Numbered from the stretch's first letter, positions 45,372 through 56,080 are shown. The stretch: DNA of 64,000 nucleotides from Rhizobium ecuadorense (GCF_001187535.1 NZ_LFIO01000947.1:62001-126000), one strand, 5' to 3'. Numbers and translations are program-made. Notes: a model not told the origin generated them from the sequence alone.

Positions 45372-46862
45372 TTAGACAGCCGGCGGCGCGATCTCGCGGA
45401 TCAGGCTGCGCACGGCCTCTATATCGCGATTGAGCGGCCGCTCGTCGCCGTAATGAGAGACACGCTGCCGCACGGCCTGGTAGACGACATCCGTGCCCGC
45501 CGCCCGCGGCGCGGTCGCCGCCAGGAAATCATGCGCCTGGGCAGCGGCCATCAGCTCGATCGCCAGGATATATTCGGCATTGTCGATGACGGCGAGCAGC
45601 TTGCCGGCGGCCGCCGTCGGATGGGCAAGGAAATCTTCCTGCAGGCCGGAGGTCAGGCCGCCGTCCAGGGCCGCCGGTGCGGCAAGCCGGCGGTTGTCGT
45701 TGCTGAGGGCTGCGGCGGTATATTGGGCGATCATCAAGCCGGAATGGCTGCCGGCATCGCTCGCCAGAAACGGCGGCAGGCCGCTCACCAGCGGATTGAC
45801 CAGCCGGTCCATGCGCCGCTCGCTGATCGCGCCGATCTGCGCCAGCGCGATGGCGAGGCTATCGGCCGCCTGTCCGAGCGCCGGCGCCACCGCATGCGCC
45901 TCGGAGGAGACGATCGGCTGCTCCGGCGTGCCTGAGACGGCCGGATTGTCCGTCACCGAGGCAAGCTCCTGATCGGCGATGCGGGCGGAATTGTCGAAGA
46001 CATCCCACGCCGCGCCATGCGCATGCGGCACCGAACGCAAGCTCAACGCATCCTGGGTGCGCCGGCTGAAGGCGGCAGCGACAAGGCCACTACCCTGAAG
46101 CCGGGCACGCAGCGTCGCTCCCACCTTTTCGATCCCCGCCGATGGGCGCAGCGCCAGCACCGCCGAATCGAAAGCGGCGATCTGGCAGCCTGCTGCCTCC
46201 AGCGTCAGCGCCGCGACCGCATCGGCCCAGTCGAGCAGCCGTTCGGCGCGCAAAAGTGCGGTGGCGGTCAAACCGGTGGCGCAGGCCGTACCGTTGACGA
46301 GGCTAAGCCCCTCCTTGGCGCCAAGCACCAGCGGTTCGAAGCCGATCGCGGCCAGCGCCTCGCCGCCGCTCAGGCGTTGGCCGCCCAACGTGGCGCTGCC
46401 TTCGCCGATCAACACGAGCGCCGTATGGGCATTATGGGTGAGGTAGCCCGCCGAGCCCTTCGACGGCACATCGGGAATGCAATCATGCGCCAACAGGGCT
46501 GTAAGATGCTCGACGATCTCGCGCCGCACGCCGGAATGGCCATGGGCGAAATTGGCGATCTGCGCGGCGATGATGGCGCGCACCGCGCGGGCATCGAGTA
46601 ACGGGCCGACGCCGCAGGCGTGGCTGAGCACGATGCTGCGCGACAACAGGCTCTGCGAGGCGCGATCGACGACCGTATCGGCCAGCGCCCCGACACCGGT
46701 ATTGACGCCATAGGCGCGCACGCCCGACTCGACGATGCTGGCGACGATGCGGCTTGCCTGCTCGACCCGCGCCCAGGCGGCCGGCGACAGCGCAAGCGCC
46801 TCTCCTGCCCCGACGCGCGCGACGTCGCGCCAGGTCAGCACTTTATCGATGGTGATGGTCAT
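45372..46862 (-). CDS. HutH-like aromatic amino acid lyase paralogue lacking the MIO triad
   Basis: 496-aa histidine ammonia-lyase family protein. The overall fold is recognisable: [42 protein letters not shown] and LQEDFLAHP. However, where the true HutH (54545-56080) has [15 protein letters not shown], this protein reads [11 protein letters not shown]: the Ala-Ser-Gly that cyclises to the MIO cofactor is absent, effectively a three-residue deletion. The Tyr in DPYCIRC is also replaced (DALSLRS). It is therefore unlikely to be a normal ammonia-lyase; a binding, regulatory or other catalytic role is possible. Its start overlaps the HisP-like stop by 4 bp, coupling it to the amino-acid transporter. 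The conserved Glu in QED is kept. Confidence 0.8.
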   Translation of the reverse strand: MTITIDKVLTWRDVARVGAGEALALSPAAWARVEQASRIVASIVESGVRAYGVNTGVGALADTVVDRASQSLLSRSIVLSHACGVGPLLDARAVRAIIAAQIANFAHGHSGVRREIVEHLTALLAHDCIPDVPSKGSAGYLTHNAHTALVLIGEGSATLGGQRLSGGEALAAIGFEPLVLGAKEGLSLVNGTACATGLTATALLRAERLLDWADAVAALTLEAAGCQIAAFDSAVLALRPSAGIEKVGATLRARLQGSGLVAAAFSRRTQDALSLRSVPHAHGAAWDVFDNSARIADQELASVTDNPAVSGTPEQPIVSSEAHAVAPALGQAADSLAIALAQIGAISERRMDRLVNPLVSGLPPFLASDAGSHSGLMIAQYTAAALSNDNRRLAAPAALDGGLTSGLQEDFLAHPTAAAGKLLAVIDNAEYILAIELMAAAQAHDFLAATAPRAAGTDVVYQAVRQRVSHYGDERPLNRDIEAVRSLIREIAPPAV

Positions 46863-47635
46863 TGGCCGCTTCCGAAATGGCCGATGAACTGGCGGAAGGC
46901 GGGTGTGGCGCCGCCGGTGAACATCTCGTCCGGCTTGCCGCTGCTTTCGATCAGTCCCTCGCGCATGAAGACGACGCGGTTGGAGACGTTGCGGGCAAAG
47001 CTCATCTCATGGGTGACGACGAGCATGGTCATGCCCTCTTCGGCAAGCGCGCGCATGACGCGCAGCACCTCGCCGACGAGTTCCGGATCGAGCGCCGAGG
47101 TCGGCTCGTCGAAGAGCATCACCTTCGGCTTCATCGCCAGGGCGCGGGCGATTGCGGCGCGCTGCTGCTGGCCACCGGAAAGATGGGCGGGATAGGCATG
47201 GCGCTTGTCGGCGATGCCGACCTTTTCGAGCAACGCTTCGGCCTCGGCGATGCAGTCGGCGCGCGGCCGCTTCAGCACATGGATCGGGCCTTCGATGACG
47301 TTCTGCAGGATCGTCATATGGGACCAGAGATTGAAGGACTGGAACACCATGCCGAGTTCGGATCTTATATGATCGACCTGCTTCTGGCTGGCCGGTTTGC
47401 TGCGGCCGTTCTTGTGCACCATCTCGATGTGCTCGCCATCGACCCAGATCTCGCCGTCGCTTGCGGTCTCGAGCATGTTGATGCAGCGCAGAAAGGTCGA
47501 TTTGCCGGAGCCGGAGGCGCCGAGCAGCGAAATCACATCGCCGTCCTCGGCATCGAGGGAAATGCCGCGCAGCACCTCGTGCGTGCCGAAGCTCTTGCGG
47601 ATATTGCGGACCGAAAGTCGGGTTACGCCTGGCAT
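46859..47635 (-). CDS. polar amino-acid ABC transporter ATPase (HisP-like)
   Basis: 258-aa ATPase of the HisP/GlnQ type: Walker [16 protein letters not shown], signature [15 protein letters not shown], Walker [21 protein letters not shown], and H-loop VVTHEMSFA. It carries the HisP-type insertion with GKR-like basic residues after Walker A (about residues 60-80). It powers the permease pair encoded upstream. It overlaps the HutH-like gene by 4 bp and follows the second permease by 25 bp. Likely substrate: histidine or a related compound, judged from the hut-like neighbours. Confidence 0.9.
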   Translation of the reverse strand: MPGVTRLSVRNIRKSFGTHEVLRGISLDAEDGDVISLLGASGSGKSTFLRCINMLETASDGEIWVDGEHIEMVHKNGRSKPASQKQVDHIRSELGMVFQSFNLWSHMTILQNVIEGPIHVLKRPRADCIAEAEALLEKVGIADKRHAYPAHLSGGQQQRAAIARALAMKPKVMLFDEPTSALDPELVGEVLRVMRALAEEGMTMLVVTHEMSFARNVSNRVVFMREGLIESSGKPDEMFTGGATPAFRQFIGHFGSGQ

Positions 47636-47660
47636 GGTTGCTCCAATCAGGTCAAATCGC

Positions 47661-48368
47661 TTATGCCTTCAGCGGCTGCGGGGCCGCGCGGCGGTGTCGG
47701 GACAGCGAATATTCGAGCAGGGCCATGCCCTGCAGGATGATGAAGTTGAGAACGAGATAGATGATCGCCGCGCAGAGGAAGACTTCCATCGTGCGGTAGG
47801 TCTGCGAGATCAGCCGCTGGGCGACGCCGGTGACCTCCCAGACGGTGACGAGGCTTGCGAGCGCCGTCGACTTCATCATCAGCACGATCTCGGTGGAATA
47901 GGCCGGCAGCGCGTGGCGGAAGGCGATCGGCGCCAGGATGCGGCGCACCAGCAGGAAGCCGGACATGCCGATCGAGCGGGCCGCCTCGATTTCCTTCGGC
48001 GAAACGGCGCGGATGCCGCCGCGGAAGATCTCCGCCGTGTAACCGGCCGTGCAGAGCGCCAGCGACAGCACGGCGCAGACCATCGGCTCGCGCAGGAACG
48101 GCCAGAGGAAAGAATAGCGGATGACGCCGAACTGGCCGAGGCCGTAGAACACCAGGAACATCTGGATCAGCAGCGGCGAGCCGCGGAAGACAAAGATATA
48201 GCCCTTGGCGAAGCCCATAAGCAGAGGGTTGCCGCTGACGCGCATCGAGACGATGACCAGCGCCAGCAGGCCGCCGAAGAAGATCGACAGAGAAAACAGG
48301 ATCAGCGTCGTCGGCACCGCCTTGAGCAGCGTCACCATGGTCGAAGCGAGAAAGGTGAAGTCCATCAT
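47661..48368 (-). CDS. polar amino-acid ABC permease (HisM-like)
   Basis: 235-aa inner-membrane permease of the His/Glu/Gln/Arg/opine family, with five or so membrane segments and the EAA loop [18 protein letters not shown] that contacts the ATPase. The start is ATG 48368 or 48365 (ATGATG). It lies 7 bp after the partner permease stop, as expected for a heterodimeric HisQM pair. Confidence 0.88.
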   Translation of the reverse strand: MMDFTFLASTMVTLLKAVPTTLILFSLSIFFGGLLALVIVSMRVSGNPLLMGFAKGYIFVFRGSPLLIQMFLVFYGLGQFGVIRYSFLWPFLREPMVCAVLSLALCTAGYTAEIFRGGIRAVSPKEIEAARSIGMSGFLLVRRILAPIAFRHALPAYSTEIVLMMKSTALASLVTVWEVTGVAQRLISQTYRTMEVFLCAAIIYLVLNFIILQGMALLEYSLSRHRRAAPQPLKA

Positions 48369-48375
48369 CGCCTCC

Positions 48376-49101
48376 TTACGCCTGGCCCATGGCGGATGCC
48401 GGCATGCTGCGATTGGCGCGGCGTTCGGCGCCGTTGAAGATGCGGTCGGAAAGGCTGGTCAGGATCAGATAGAGGCAGCCGCCGGCGATGAAGAACAGAA
48501 AATATTGCCGCGTCGAGCCGGCCGCGACCTGGCTGGTGCGCATCAGTTCGGCAAGGCCGGTGACGGAGATCAGTGCGGAATCCTTGAGGCTGAGCTGCCA
48601 GACATTGCCGAGGCCGGGAATGGCGAGCCGCAGCACCTGCGGCATGATGATCCGGCGAAAGCGCAGGCCGCGATGCATGCCGATCGCCGAGGCCGCTTCC
48701 AGCTCACCCTTGGAGATGGCGAGGAAGGCGCCGCGGAACACCTCCGCCTGATAGGAGCCGGAGATGATGCCGACGGCAAGCGCGCCGGCGGCAAAGGAAG
48801 GCAGGCCGAGAAAGCCTTCGTAACCCATCGCCTTGCCGATCGAGGTGACGGCCGAGGAGCCGCCGAAATAGATGAGATAGATGATCAGCAGTTCCGGAAC
48901 GCCGCGAAACACTGTTGTATAGACGTTCCCCAGCGCGACGAGGAAGGGGTTGCCGGAGAGCTTCGCGCCCGCGACGAGCGCACCCAGCACCGCGCCGATC
49001 GCCAGCGCCGTCGCGGTGACGGCCAGCGTCATCAAGGCGGCGAGAATGAGCAGCGCGCCCCATCCCGTCGAGCCGAAGCCAAGCAGTTCCAAGCTTGCCA
49101 T
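48376..49101 (-). CDS. polar amino-acid ABC permease (HisQ-like)
   Basis: About 241-aa permease. TM1 follows MASLELLGFGSTGWGALLI, and the EAA loop is AISKGELEAASAIGMHRG. It pairs with the HisM-like protein. ATG 49101 is chosen because it begins the hydrophobic N-terminus; the in-frame ATG at 49167 would start in the intercistronic hairpin region. Spacing to the binding-protein gene is 105 bp and contains a strong hairpin. Confidence 0.87.
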   Translation of the reverse strand: MASLELLGFGSTGWGALLILAALMTLAVTATALAIGAVLGALVAGAKLSGNPFLVALGNVYTTVFRGVPELLIIYLIYFGGSSAVTSIGKAMGYEGFLGLPSFAAGALAVGIISGSYQAEVFRGAFLAISKGELEAASAIGMHRGLRFRRIIMPQVLRLAIPGLGNVWQLSLKDSALISVTGLAELMRTSQVAAGSTRQYFLFFIAGGCLYLILTSLSDRIFNGAERRANRSMPASAMGQA

Positions 49102-49152
49102 ATCGTCCGTTCCCCGTCCGTGGCAGTGTTTTATGGATCGAGAATAACACGC

Positions 49153-49178
49153 GGTCTCCGGCGACAAAGCCGGAGACC
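49153..49178. promoter_or_regulatory. intercistronic hairpin after binding-protein gene
   Basis: A perfect 10-bp stem (GGTCTCCGGC / GCCGGAGACC) with a 6-nt loop GACAAA, followed by a smaller GGCC/GGCC stem (49189-49198). It lies between the binding-protein stop and the permease start on the minus strand. Likely an mRNA-stabilising or attenuating element. Confidence 0.6.
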
Positions 49179-49206
49179 GGCGCCTGCGGCCAAAAGGCCG
49201 AAGCGC

Positions 49207-50049
49207 TTACTGCTGCGGGCTGACGTCGACCTTGAACCACTTCATCGAGAGGTTCTTGACGGTGCCGTCGGCAAGCGTCGACTTGATCGCCTCGTTGAAC
49301 TTGTCGCGCAGATCCGTATCGGCCTTGCGGACGCCGAGACCTTCGCCCTCGCCCCAGATCGAACCGACGATCTCCGGACCGGTGAAGTCGAGCGTGTCGT
49401 TGGCGCTCTTGAAGGCATTGGCGAAATAGACGGCGTCGTCGAAGCCGAGGTCGATGCGGCCATTCTGCAGGTCGAGGTCGCGGTCGGCACCGGTCTTGTA
49501 TTCGCGGATCTCGGCGATATCGCCGAAATTGTCATAGACGAACTTGGCGTAGACGGTCGCCGCCTGGATGCCGATCGTCTTGCCCTTGAAGGCAGCCTTC
49601 AGCGCCTCGATCTCCTTCACGCCGGTCTGGCCGGGCGTCATCTTGATCGTGCCGCCGGTGCCGGCGGCTTTCGCCAGCGGGCTGTCCTTGGCGGTGGCGA
49701 AGGCGGCGGGCGTCGCAGCATAGGGAATGGTGAAGTCGATGACCTGCTTGCGCTCCTCGGTGATCGACAGCGCATCCATGATGACGTCGAACTTGCCGGC
49801 ATTGAGCGCCGGGATCATGCCGTCCCAATCGGAAGCAACCAGCGTGCATTCGATCTTGGCGCGTTCGCACAGCACCTTGGCAAGCTCCGGCTCGAAGCCG
49901 CCGAGCGTGCCGTCGGCATTGGTCAGGTTCCACGGCGCATAGGCGCCTTCGAGCGTGATGGTCGCCTTCGTCCAGTCCTTGGCGAAGGCGGGAGCGGCAA
50001 AGGCGGAAAGAGCGGCGACGCCGCAAAACAGGATTGTGCTGAATTTCAT
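49207..50049 (-). CDS. polar amino-acid-binding periplasmic protein (HisJ-like)
   Basis: About 280-aa family 3 solute-binding protein. The signal peptide (MKFSTILFCGVAALSAFAAP, cleaved after AFA) precedes the binding domain with GFEPELAKVLCERAKIEC, DWDGMIPALNAGKFDVIMDA and two cysteines. These are lysine/arginine/ornithine/histidine-binding family features. ATG 50049 has AGGAG upstream and gives a clean signal peptide. It is the first gene of the five-gene operon ending with the MIO-less HutH paralogue. Regulated most likely by the HutC-type protein encoded divergently. Confidence 0.9.
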   Translation of the reverse strand: MKFSTILFCGVAALSAFAAPAFAKDWTKATITLEGAYAPWNLTNADGTLGGFEPELAKVLCERAKIECTLVASDWDGMIPALNAGKFDVIMDALSITEERKQVIDFTIPYAATPAAFATAKDSPLAKAAGTGGTIKMTPGQTGVKEIEALKAAFKGKTIGIQAATVYAKFVYDNFGDIAEIREYKTGADRDLDLQNGRIDLGFDDAVYFANAFKSANDTLDFTGPEIVGSIWGEGEGLGVRKADTDLRDKFNEAIKSTLADGTVKNLSMKWFKVDVSPQQ

Positions 50050-50157
50050 TGATGAATTCTCCTCTGGAGTTGAAACAGACCTTGCGGCGCCACGCCGATC
50101 TTCGCCGGCTTGCCCTTTCCGTCCTATTTCTGTGTCCAGGACCGATTGGGAGGTTGT

Positions 50158-50171
50158 ATATGGTACCATAT
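50158..50171. promoter_or_regulatory. palindromic operator upstream of transporter operon
   Basis: A perfect 14-bp palindrome ATATGGTACCATAT within TTGTATATGGTACC, between the divergent binding-protein and GntR-regulator genes. It resembles HutC-type operators rich in TGTATA. Probable site of the 50244 regulator. Confidence 0.6.
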
Positions 50172-50243
50172 GAGATATTTTGTGATATGCAAGAGGAAAG
50201 TCGGTTTATGTGGCGAATTCCATTCGTGCAAAAGGAATAGGCA

Positions 50244-50999
50244 ATGAAGCGTTCCGGGGAGATGAAGCGCGAGCTGGCGGAAAATGATAGCACGCCGCTT
50301 TACGCCAGCGTCAAGCAGGTGATCCTCGACCGCATCCACAGCGGCGAATGGCCGCCGAAATACCGCGTGCCGTCGGAAAACGAGCTGGTCGTCGAACTCG
50401 GCGTCAGCAAGATGACCGCCAACCGGGCACTGCGCGAACTTGCCAATGAAGGCGAGCTCGTCCGCATCCAGGGTGTCGGCTCCTTCGTCGCCGAGCGCAA
50501 GGGCTATTCGGCGCTGTTCGAGGTGCGCAACATCGCCGAGGAAATCGCCGAACGCGGCCATGCCCACGAGGCCTCCGTCGTCGTTCTTGCCCAGGAAACG
50601 GCCTCTCCTGAGATCGCCGACGCGCTCGAACTGGCAATCGGCGCGGCGGTCTTCCATTCGCTGATCGTGCATAGCGAAAACGGCGTTCCGGTGCAGATCG
50701 AGGACCGTTTCGTCCATCCGGAGGCCGCGCCCGAATATCTCGATCAGGATTTCACCACCCTGACGCCGAACGCTTATCTGACGGCCGCCGCCCCGCTCAG
50801 CGGCTCCGAACACGTCGTCGAGGCGGCGATGCCGCAGGCCTGGGAATGCAAACTCCTGACTATCCTGAAGACCGAACCATGCCTGACGATCCGCCGGCGC
50901 ACATGGTCGGCAAAACAGGTGGTCTCCACAGCCCGCCTCGTCTATCCCGGCTATCGCTACCGGCTCGAAGCGCGCAGCGGCAAGATGTTCGAGGAATGA
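50244..50999 (+). CDS. GntR-family regulator, HutC-type
   Basis: 251-aa repressor. N-terminal winged helix (about residues 18-85) with VPSENELVVELGVSKMTANR and RALRELANEGELVRIQGVGS; C-terminal UTRA ligand-binding domain (about 95-240). HutC proteins respond to urocanate. This paralogue is divergent from the amino-acid transporter/HutH-like operon and most likely controls it, separately from the HutC at 51033. ATG 50244 has AAAGGAATAG upstream. A matching palindrome lies in the intergenic region. Confidence 0.85.
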   Translation: MKRSGEMKRELAENDSTPLYASVKQVILDRIHSGEWPPKYRVPSENELVVELGVSKMTANRALRELANEGELVRIQGVGSFVAERKGYSALFEVRNIAEEIAERGHAHEASVVVLAQETASPEIADALELAIGAAVFHSLIVHSENGVPVQIEDRFVHPEAAPEYLDQDFTTLTPNAYLTAAAPLSGSEHVVEAAMPQAWECKLLTILKTEPCLTIRRRTWSAKQVVSTARLVYPGYRYRLEARSGKMFEE

Positions 51000-51009
51000 A
51001 AACAGCCGC

Positions 51010-51029
51010 CATGTTGTATATGGAACATG
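51010..51029. promoter_or_regulatory. inverted repeat with HutC-like half-site between convergent genes
   Basis: CATGTT and AACATG flank GTATATGG, and the segment TTGTATATGG repeats the 50154-50163 sequence exactly. It lies in the 33-bp gap between the convergent regulator genes, where a terminator rather than an operator would be expected. Function unknown. Confidence 0.4.
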
Positions 51030-51032
51030 GGA

Positions 51033-51755
51033 TTATTGCGATGCCGGCGTGAAACGCGCCACCAGCGCGTGACGATCGCCGGGATAAGTGAAGCGCACAT
51101 GCGTCACCGGGCCGGCGCCGCTCCAGGTGCGGCGTTCGACCACCAGACAGGCAGTGTTGCGGGCGATATCGAGTGCGGCGGCGACCTCGGCACCGGCGGA
51201 GACGGCGTGGATCCGGTGTTCGGCGGTGCTCCATGGCACCTGGTTGAGCAGCCACGGTCCCGGCGCCATCGTCAGGAAATCGGCATCGGCGGCCTCAGGC
51301 ACGGTCGCCAGGCTGATCAGCCGCTCCTCCAGGCAGAAGGGCCGTGCGCCGGCATTGTGGATGCAGACGACCTCGACGACCGAGGACGCCACCGGCAGTT
51401 CCAGCCGGCGGCTATCCTCCGCCTTGGCCTTGCGGCTCGCCTTCTTCGCGACGGTATAGGAATAGGGCAGGCTCAGCGACTGCACCTCGGCCTTGATGTC
51501 GTGGATCTCCAGAACCGCCGATTGCGCCTGCGGCTGGGTGACGAAGCTGCCGGATTTCTTGCGACGCTCGATGAGTCCGGCCTTGGCGAGCTGGGTCAGC
51601 ACCTTGTTCACCGTCATGCGCGAGACGTCATACTGCGTGGCGAGATCGACTTCGAAGGGAATACGGTGCCCCGGCGGCCATTCGCCCGAGACGATACGGC
51701 CCTCGATCTCGCCGAGGATGCGCTGGTGCAAGGTGGGATCCCTGCTCTGATTCAT
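51033..51755 (-). CDS. hutC: histidine utilisation repressor HutC
   Basis: About 240-aa GntR/HutC repressor: winged helix (IPFEVDLATQYDVSRMTVNK, then VLTQLAKAGLIERRKKSG) and a UTRA domain that binds urocanate. It lies directly downstream of hutF in the same direction, the usual rhizobial arrangement. ATG 51755 gives the family-typical N-terminus (MNQSRDPTLHQRI); ATG 51803, 13 bp after the hutF stop, would add 16 residues and cannot be excluded. A palindrome AAAAGCGCTTTT lies between hutF and this gene (51806-51817). It should repress the hut genes through the site at 53245. Confidence 0.85.
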   Translation of the reverse strand: MNQSRDPTLHQRILGEIEGRIVSGEWPPGHRIPFEVDLATQYDVSRMTVNKVLTQLAKAGLIERRKKSGSFVTQPQAQSAVLEIHDIKAEVQSLSLPYSYTVAKKASRKAKAEDSRRLELPVASSVVEVVCIHNAGARPFCLEERLISLATVPEAADADFLTMAPGPWLLNQVPWSTAEHRIHAVSAGAEVAAALDIARNTACLVVERRTWSGAGPVTHVRFTYPGDRHALVARFTPASQ

Positions 51756-51816
51756 CGCCACGTTCCGATTGGTTTCCCGATCTAGTCCGAATGCCCCGCT
51801 CATGAAAAGCGCTTTT

Positions 51817-53163
51817 TCAGGCAGCCAGCAATTCCCCCATCGCGGCGAGGAAACGCCGGTCGATGGCATCGCGCTTGAGATGACGGCCGTCCGCCACCTG
51901 CTTGCGGCCACGCGCCCAGACGCAATCGACGGAAACGCCGCCGGCAAACAGCCAATGATCGAGGATCTGATCGCCGGAGAGATAGGGAACGGCTGACATA
52001 TCGAGCGAAACGAGATCGGCGGAATGGCCCTCGGCAAGGCCGGCTGGGGCTTTGAGCGCCGCACCGCCGCCGGCAAGCGCCTGGTTGAACAGGCAAAGCG
52101 CCGTCGATCCGCCGGGGGCTGCGACGACATTGCGGGCACGCAGCGCCAGGCGCTGCGAATATTCGAGCTGGCGCAGCTCCTCCGGTACGGAGATCAGCAC
52201 GTTGGAATCCGAACCGATGCCATATCGTCCGCCCTCTTCGAGGAAAAGCGGCGCGGCAAAGGCGCCGTCGCCGAGATTGGCTTCGGTGATCGGGCAGAGG
52301 CCGGCGATCGCGCCGCTTTTGGCCATCCGCCGCGTCTCGTCCTCGGTCATGTGCGTTGCATGGATCAGGCACCAGCGCTCATCCACCGGCATATGATCGA
52401 GCAGCCATTGCACCGGCCGCGCGCCCGACCAGGCGACGCAGTCCTCGACCTCCTTCACCTGCTCGGCGACATGGATATGGATCGGGCCGTCGCCCGCCAT
52501 CGGCACGACCCTATCCAGTTCCTCCGGGGTTGCGGCGCGCAGGCTGTGCGGCGCCAGCCCGAGTTCGGCGCCGTCGAGCCGGCCGGTCACTCCACGGCAT
52601 CCCTCCATCAGCCTTTCGAAGCTTTCGAGCGAATTGATGAAACGCCGCTGGCCGTCGATCGGCTGAGCGCCGCCGAAGCCGGAATGGGCATAAAAGACGG
52701 GCAGCAAGGTCAGGCCGATGCCGGTCTCCTGGCTCGCCGCGCCGATACGTTCGGCAAGCTCGGCGATATTGGCATAAGCGCCGCCGTCCCTGTCGTGATG
52801 GAGATAGTGGAACTCGCCGACGCGGGAAAAACCTGCCTCCAGCATTTCCGCATAAAGCTTGGCGGCGACCGCCTCGACATGTTCAGGCGTCATCGCCAAA
52901 GCGAATTTGTACATGACCGTGCGCCAGCTCCAGAAGCTGTCGTTTGCCGGACCGCGCACTTCGGCAAGACCGGCCATTGCCCGCTGGAAGGCATGGCTGT
53001 GCAGGTTGCCCATGGCCGGAACGATCAGGGCGTGGCGTTCATCGCCGGGCGCGGCGGCAACGCCCACCTCGACCCGGGCGATACGCCCGGCTTCGAGCGT
53101 CAGCCGCACATCCTTCTGCCAGCCTTGCGGCGTCAGAGCAGTGCCTGCGTGAAGTATGGTCAT
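51817..53163 (-). CDS. hutF: formimidoylglutamate deiminase HutF
   Basis: 448-aa amidohydrolase that converts formiminoglutamate to formylglutamate and ammonia, feeding HutG. Metal motif [14 protein letters not shown] (about residue 55 on), [26 protein letters not shown] and the final Asp in [11 protein letters not shown] are all present. ATG 53163 has GGGGAGA upstream; the longer frame to 53319 would overlap the hut operator. Divergent from hutI across 122 bp. Confidence 0.92.
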   Translation of the reverse strand: MTILHAGTALTPQGWQKDVRLTLEAGRIARVEVGVAAAPGDERHALIVPAMGNLHSHAFQRAMAGLAEVRGPANDSFWSWRTVMYKFALAMTPEHVEAVAAKLYAEMLEAGFSRVGEFHYLHHDRDGGAYANIAELAERIGAASQETGIGLTLLPVFYAHSGFGGAQPIDGQRRFINSLESFERLMEGCRGVTGRLDGAELGLAPHSLRAATPEELDRVVPMAGDGPIHIHVAEQVKEVEDCVAWSGARPVQWLLDHMPVDERWCLIHATHMTEDETRRMAKSGAIAGLCPITEANLGDGAFAAPLFLEEGGRYGIGSDSNVLISVPEELRQLEYSQRLALRARNVVAAPGGSTALCLFNQALAGGGAALKAPAGLAEGHSADLVSLDMSAVPYLSGDQILDHWLFAGGVSVDCVWARGRKQVADGRHLKRDAIDRRFLAAMGELLAA

Positions 53164-53244
53164 GGCCTTTTCTCCCCTTCTGCCGCGCCGCCGATCTTTC
53201 TTTTCCAGAAGAGCGCGCAAAATTTCTCTTGTCACCTGCTTATT

Positions 53245-53256
53245 ATGTATATACAT
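53245..53256. promoter_or_regulatory. HutC-type operator between hutF and hutI
   Basis: A perfect 12-bp palindrome ATGTATATACAT midway between the divergent hutF and hutI genes. The TGTATATACA core matches known HutC operators. Binding of HutC here would repress both transcription units until urocanate accumulates. Confidence 0.7.
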
Positions 53257-53285
53257 GTTTCGGCATAAGGAAAGGCGCAAAGCTG

Positions 53286-54548
53286 ATGACCGGGAACAAT
53301 TTTTCAGAAGGCACCGCATCCGCCGAGGTCAGGCCGGCACTGTGGCGCAATGCGCGCCTGGCGACGCTCGCGCCTGAGAAGGAAGGGCTCGGCATCGTCG
53401 AGAAGGGCGCCGTTCTGATCGAAAACGGCCGCATCGCCTTTTCAGGCGCCGAAAGCGACCTGCCGGCCTCCGCCATCGAACATTCCGACATCGTCGACCT
53501 CGAAGGCCGCTGGGTCACTCCAGGCCTCGTCGATTGCCACACCCATATCGTTCACGGCGGCAATCGCGCCCGCGAGTTCGAAATGCGCCTTGAAGGCGCG
53601 ACTTATGAGGAGATTGCGCGGGCCGGCGGCGGCATCGTCTCCTCTGTGCAGGCGACCAATGCGCTGTCGGTCGAGGAACTCGTCAGCGCGGCGCTGCCGC
53701 GGCTCGATACGCTGCTTGCCGAAGGCGTGACGACAATCGAGATCAAATCCGGCTACGGGCTGAACCGAAGCGGCGAAGTGAAGATGCTGCAGAGCGCCCG
53801 CCTGCTCGGCCATGTCAGGCCGGTCCGCGTCGCCACCAGCTATCTCGGCGCCCATGCCACACCTGTCGACTATAAGGGCCGCAACAGCGACTATCTCGAC
53901 GATGTCGTGCTGCCCGGCCTCGACGACATGTATAATCTCGGCCTTGCCGATGCCGTCGACGGCTTCTGCGAAGGCATCGCCTTTTCGACAGCCGAGATCG
54001 CCCGCGTCTTCGACAAGGCCAAGGCGCTCGGCCTGCCGGTCAAGCTGCATGCCGAACAGCTCTCCAATCTCGGCGGCGCCAAGCTGGCCGCCGCCTATGG
54101 CGCGCTTTCCGCCGATCATCTCGAATATCTCGACGAGGAAGGCGTTGCCGCACTGGCCGCGTCCGGCACCGTCGCCGTGCTGCTGCCCGGCGCCTTCTAC
54201 GCCATCCATGAAAAGCAGAAGCCGCCGGTGGAAGCGCTGCGCCGGGCCGGCGTGCCGATCGCGATCGCCACCGATTGCAATCCCGGCACCTCGCCGCTCA
54301 CTTCGATGCTGCTCACCATGAACATGTCGGCGACGCTGTTCGGCCTCACCGTCGAGGAATGCATCGCCGGCGCCACCCGCGAAGGTGCGCGCGCGCTCGG
54401 CCTCATCGGCGAGACCGGAACGCTCGAAGCCGGCAAATCCGCCGATCTCGCCGTCTGGAATATCGAGAGCCTTGCCGAGCTCGTCTACCGCATCGGCTTC
54501 AACCCACTTCACGCACGCGTCTTCAAGGGCGAAAGGAACGGTCGATGA
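53286..54548 (+). CDS. hutI: imidazolonepropionase HutI
   Basis: 420-aa metal-dependent amidohydrolase: imidazolonepropionate to formiminoglutamate. The metal motif [17 protein letters not shown] (about residue 83 on), [23 protein letters not shown] and [10 protein letters not shown] (metal-binding Asp) are intact. ATG 53286 follows AAGGAAAGG. First gene of the hutIHGUD operon; hutH overlaps its stop by 4 bp. Confidence 0.93.
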   Translation: MTGNNFSEGTASAEVRPALWRNARLATLAPEKEGLGIVEKGAVLIENGRIAFSGAESDLPASAIEHSDIVDLEGRWVTPGLVDCHTHIVHGGNRAREFEMRLEGATYEEIARAGGGIVSSVQATNALSVEELVSAALPRLDTLLAEGVTTIEIKSGYGLNRSGEVKMLQSARLLGHVRPVRVATSYLGAHATPVDYKGRNSDYLDDVVLPGLDDMYNLGLADAVDGFCEGIAFSTAEIARVFDKAKALGLPVKLHAEQLSNLGGAKLAAAYGALSADHLEYLDEEGVAALAASGTVAVLLPGAFYAIHEKQKPPVEALRRAGVPIAIATDCNPGTSPLTSMLLTMNMSATLFGLTVEECIAGATREGARALGLIGETGTLEAGKSADLAVWNIESLAELVYRIGFNPLHARVFKGERNGR

Positions 54549-56080
54549 CCATCACGCTCCACCCGGGCTCCGTCTCGCTCAAGGATCTCGAAATCATCTA
54601 TTGGACGGGGGAGCCGGCAAGACTCGACCCATCCTTCGATGCCGGTATCGCCAAGGCCGCCGCCCGCATCGCCGAGATCGCCGCCGGCAATGCGCCGGTC
54701 TATGGCATCAATACCGGTTTCGGCAAACTTGCCTCGATCAAGATCGACAGCGCCGACGTCGCCACGCTGCAGCGCAATCTCATCCTGTCGCATTGCTGCG
54801 GCATCGGCGCGCCGCTGCCGGAAAATATCGTCCGGCTGATCATGGCGCTGAAGCTGGTCTCGCTCGGGCGCGGCGCCTCCGGCGTGCGGCTGGAGCTGGT
54901 GCGGCTGATCGAAGGCATGCTGGAGAAGGGCGTCATCCCGCTGATCCCGGAAAAGGGCTCGGTCGGCGCCTCCGGCGATCTGGCGCCGCTCGCCCATATG
55001 GCCGCGGTGATGATGGGCGAGGCCGAAGCCTTCTTCGCCGGCGAACGTCTGCCTGGTGCCGCAGCCCTCAAGAGAGCCGGGCTGAAACCGGTCGTGCTCG
55101 CCGCCAAGGAGGGCCTGGCGCTGATCAACGGCACGCAGACCTCGACGGCGCTGGCGCTGGCCGGCCTTTTCCGCGCCCATCGCGCCGCCCAGGCGGCGCT
55201 GATCACCGGCGCCATGTCCACCGATGCCGCCATGGGCTCTTCGGCGCCATTCCATCCGGATATTCACACCCTGCGCGGCCATAAGGGTCAGATCGACACA
55301 GCCTCCGCCTTGCGCGCCCTGCTCGAACGATCGGTCATTCGCCAGAGCCATATCGAAGGCGACGAGCGCGTGCAGGATCCCTATTGCATCCGCTGCCAGC
55401 CGCAGGTCGACGGTGCCTGCCTCGATCTCTTGCGCTCGGTCGCCCGCACGCTCGAAATCGAGGCCAATGCGGTCACCGACAATCCGCTGGTACTCTCGGA
55501 CAATTCCGTCGTCTCCGGCGGCAATTTCCACGCCGAACCCGTCGCCTTCGCCGCCGACCAGATCGCGCTTGCCGTCTGCGAGATCGGCGCCATCTCGCAG
55601 CGCCGCATCGCGCTGCTGGTCGACCCGGTGCTGTCCTACGGCCTGCCGGCCTTCCTCGCCAAGAAGCCGGGCCTGAATTCCGGCCTGATGATCGCCGAGG
55701 TCACCTCGGCAGCGCTGATGTCGGAGAACAAGCAGATGTCGCACCCGGCCTCGGTCGATTCGACGCCGACCTCGGCCAACCAGGAAGACCATGTCTCCAT
55801 GGCCTGCCACGGTGCTCGCCGTCTGCTCGGGATGACCGAGAACCTGTTCGGCATCATCGGCATCGAGGCGCTGACCGCCGCGCAAGGCGTCGAACTGCGC
55901 GCGCCGCTGTCGACCAGCCCCGAGCTTCTAAAGGCGATCGCCGCGATCCGCAGCCAGGTGCCGAGCCTCGACAGCGACCGTTACATGGCGGGCGACCTCG
56001 CCGCCGCGGCTGAGCTGGTGGCGACGGGTGCGCTGAACGCCGCCGTTTCATCGGGCATTCTGCCGGTTTTGGAGGGCTGA
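54545..56080 (+). CDS. hutH: histidine ammonia-lyase HutH
   Basis: 511-aa enzyme converting histidine to urocanate and ammonia. The MIO cofactor triad is present in [15 protein letters not shown] (about residues 138-152), with Tyr in [11 protein letters not shown] and [17 protein letters not shown], and the conserved QED motif. Length is typical of bacterial HAL. ATG 54545 overlaps the hutI stop. It contrasts with the paralogue at 45372, which lacks these catalytic residues. A 140-bp repeat separates it from hutG. Confidence 0.95.
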   Translation: MTITLHPGSVSLKDLEIIYWTGEPARLDPSFDAGIAKAAARIAEIAAGNAPVYGINTGFGKLASIKIDSADVATLQRNLILSHCCGIGAPLPENIVRLIMALKLVSLGRGASGVRLELVRLIEGMLEKGVIPLIPEKGSVGASGDLAPLAHMAAVMMGEAEAFFAGERLPGAAALKRAGLKPVVLAAKEGLALINGTQTSTALALAGLFRAHRAAQAALITGAMSTDAAMGSSAPFHPDIHTLRGHKGQIDTASALRALLERSVIRQSHIEGDERVQDPYCIRCQPQVDGACLDLLRSVARTLEIEANAVTDNPLVLSDNSVVSGGNFHAEPVAFAADQIALAVCEIGAISQRRIALLVDPVLSYGLPAFLAKKPGLNSGLMIAEVTSAALMSENKQMSHPASVDSTPTSANQEDHVSMACHGARRLLGMTENLFGIIGIEALTAAQGVELRAPLSTSPELLKAIAAIRSQVPSLDSDRYMAGDLAAAAELVATGALNAAVSSGILPVLEG

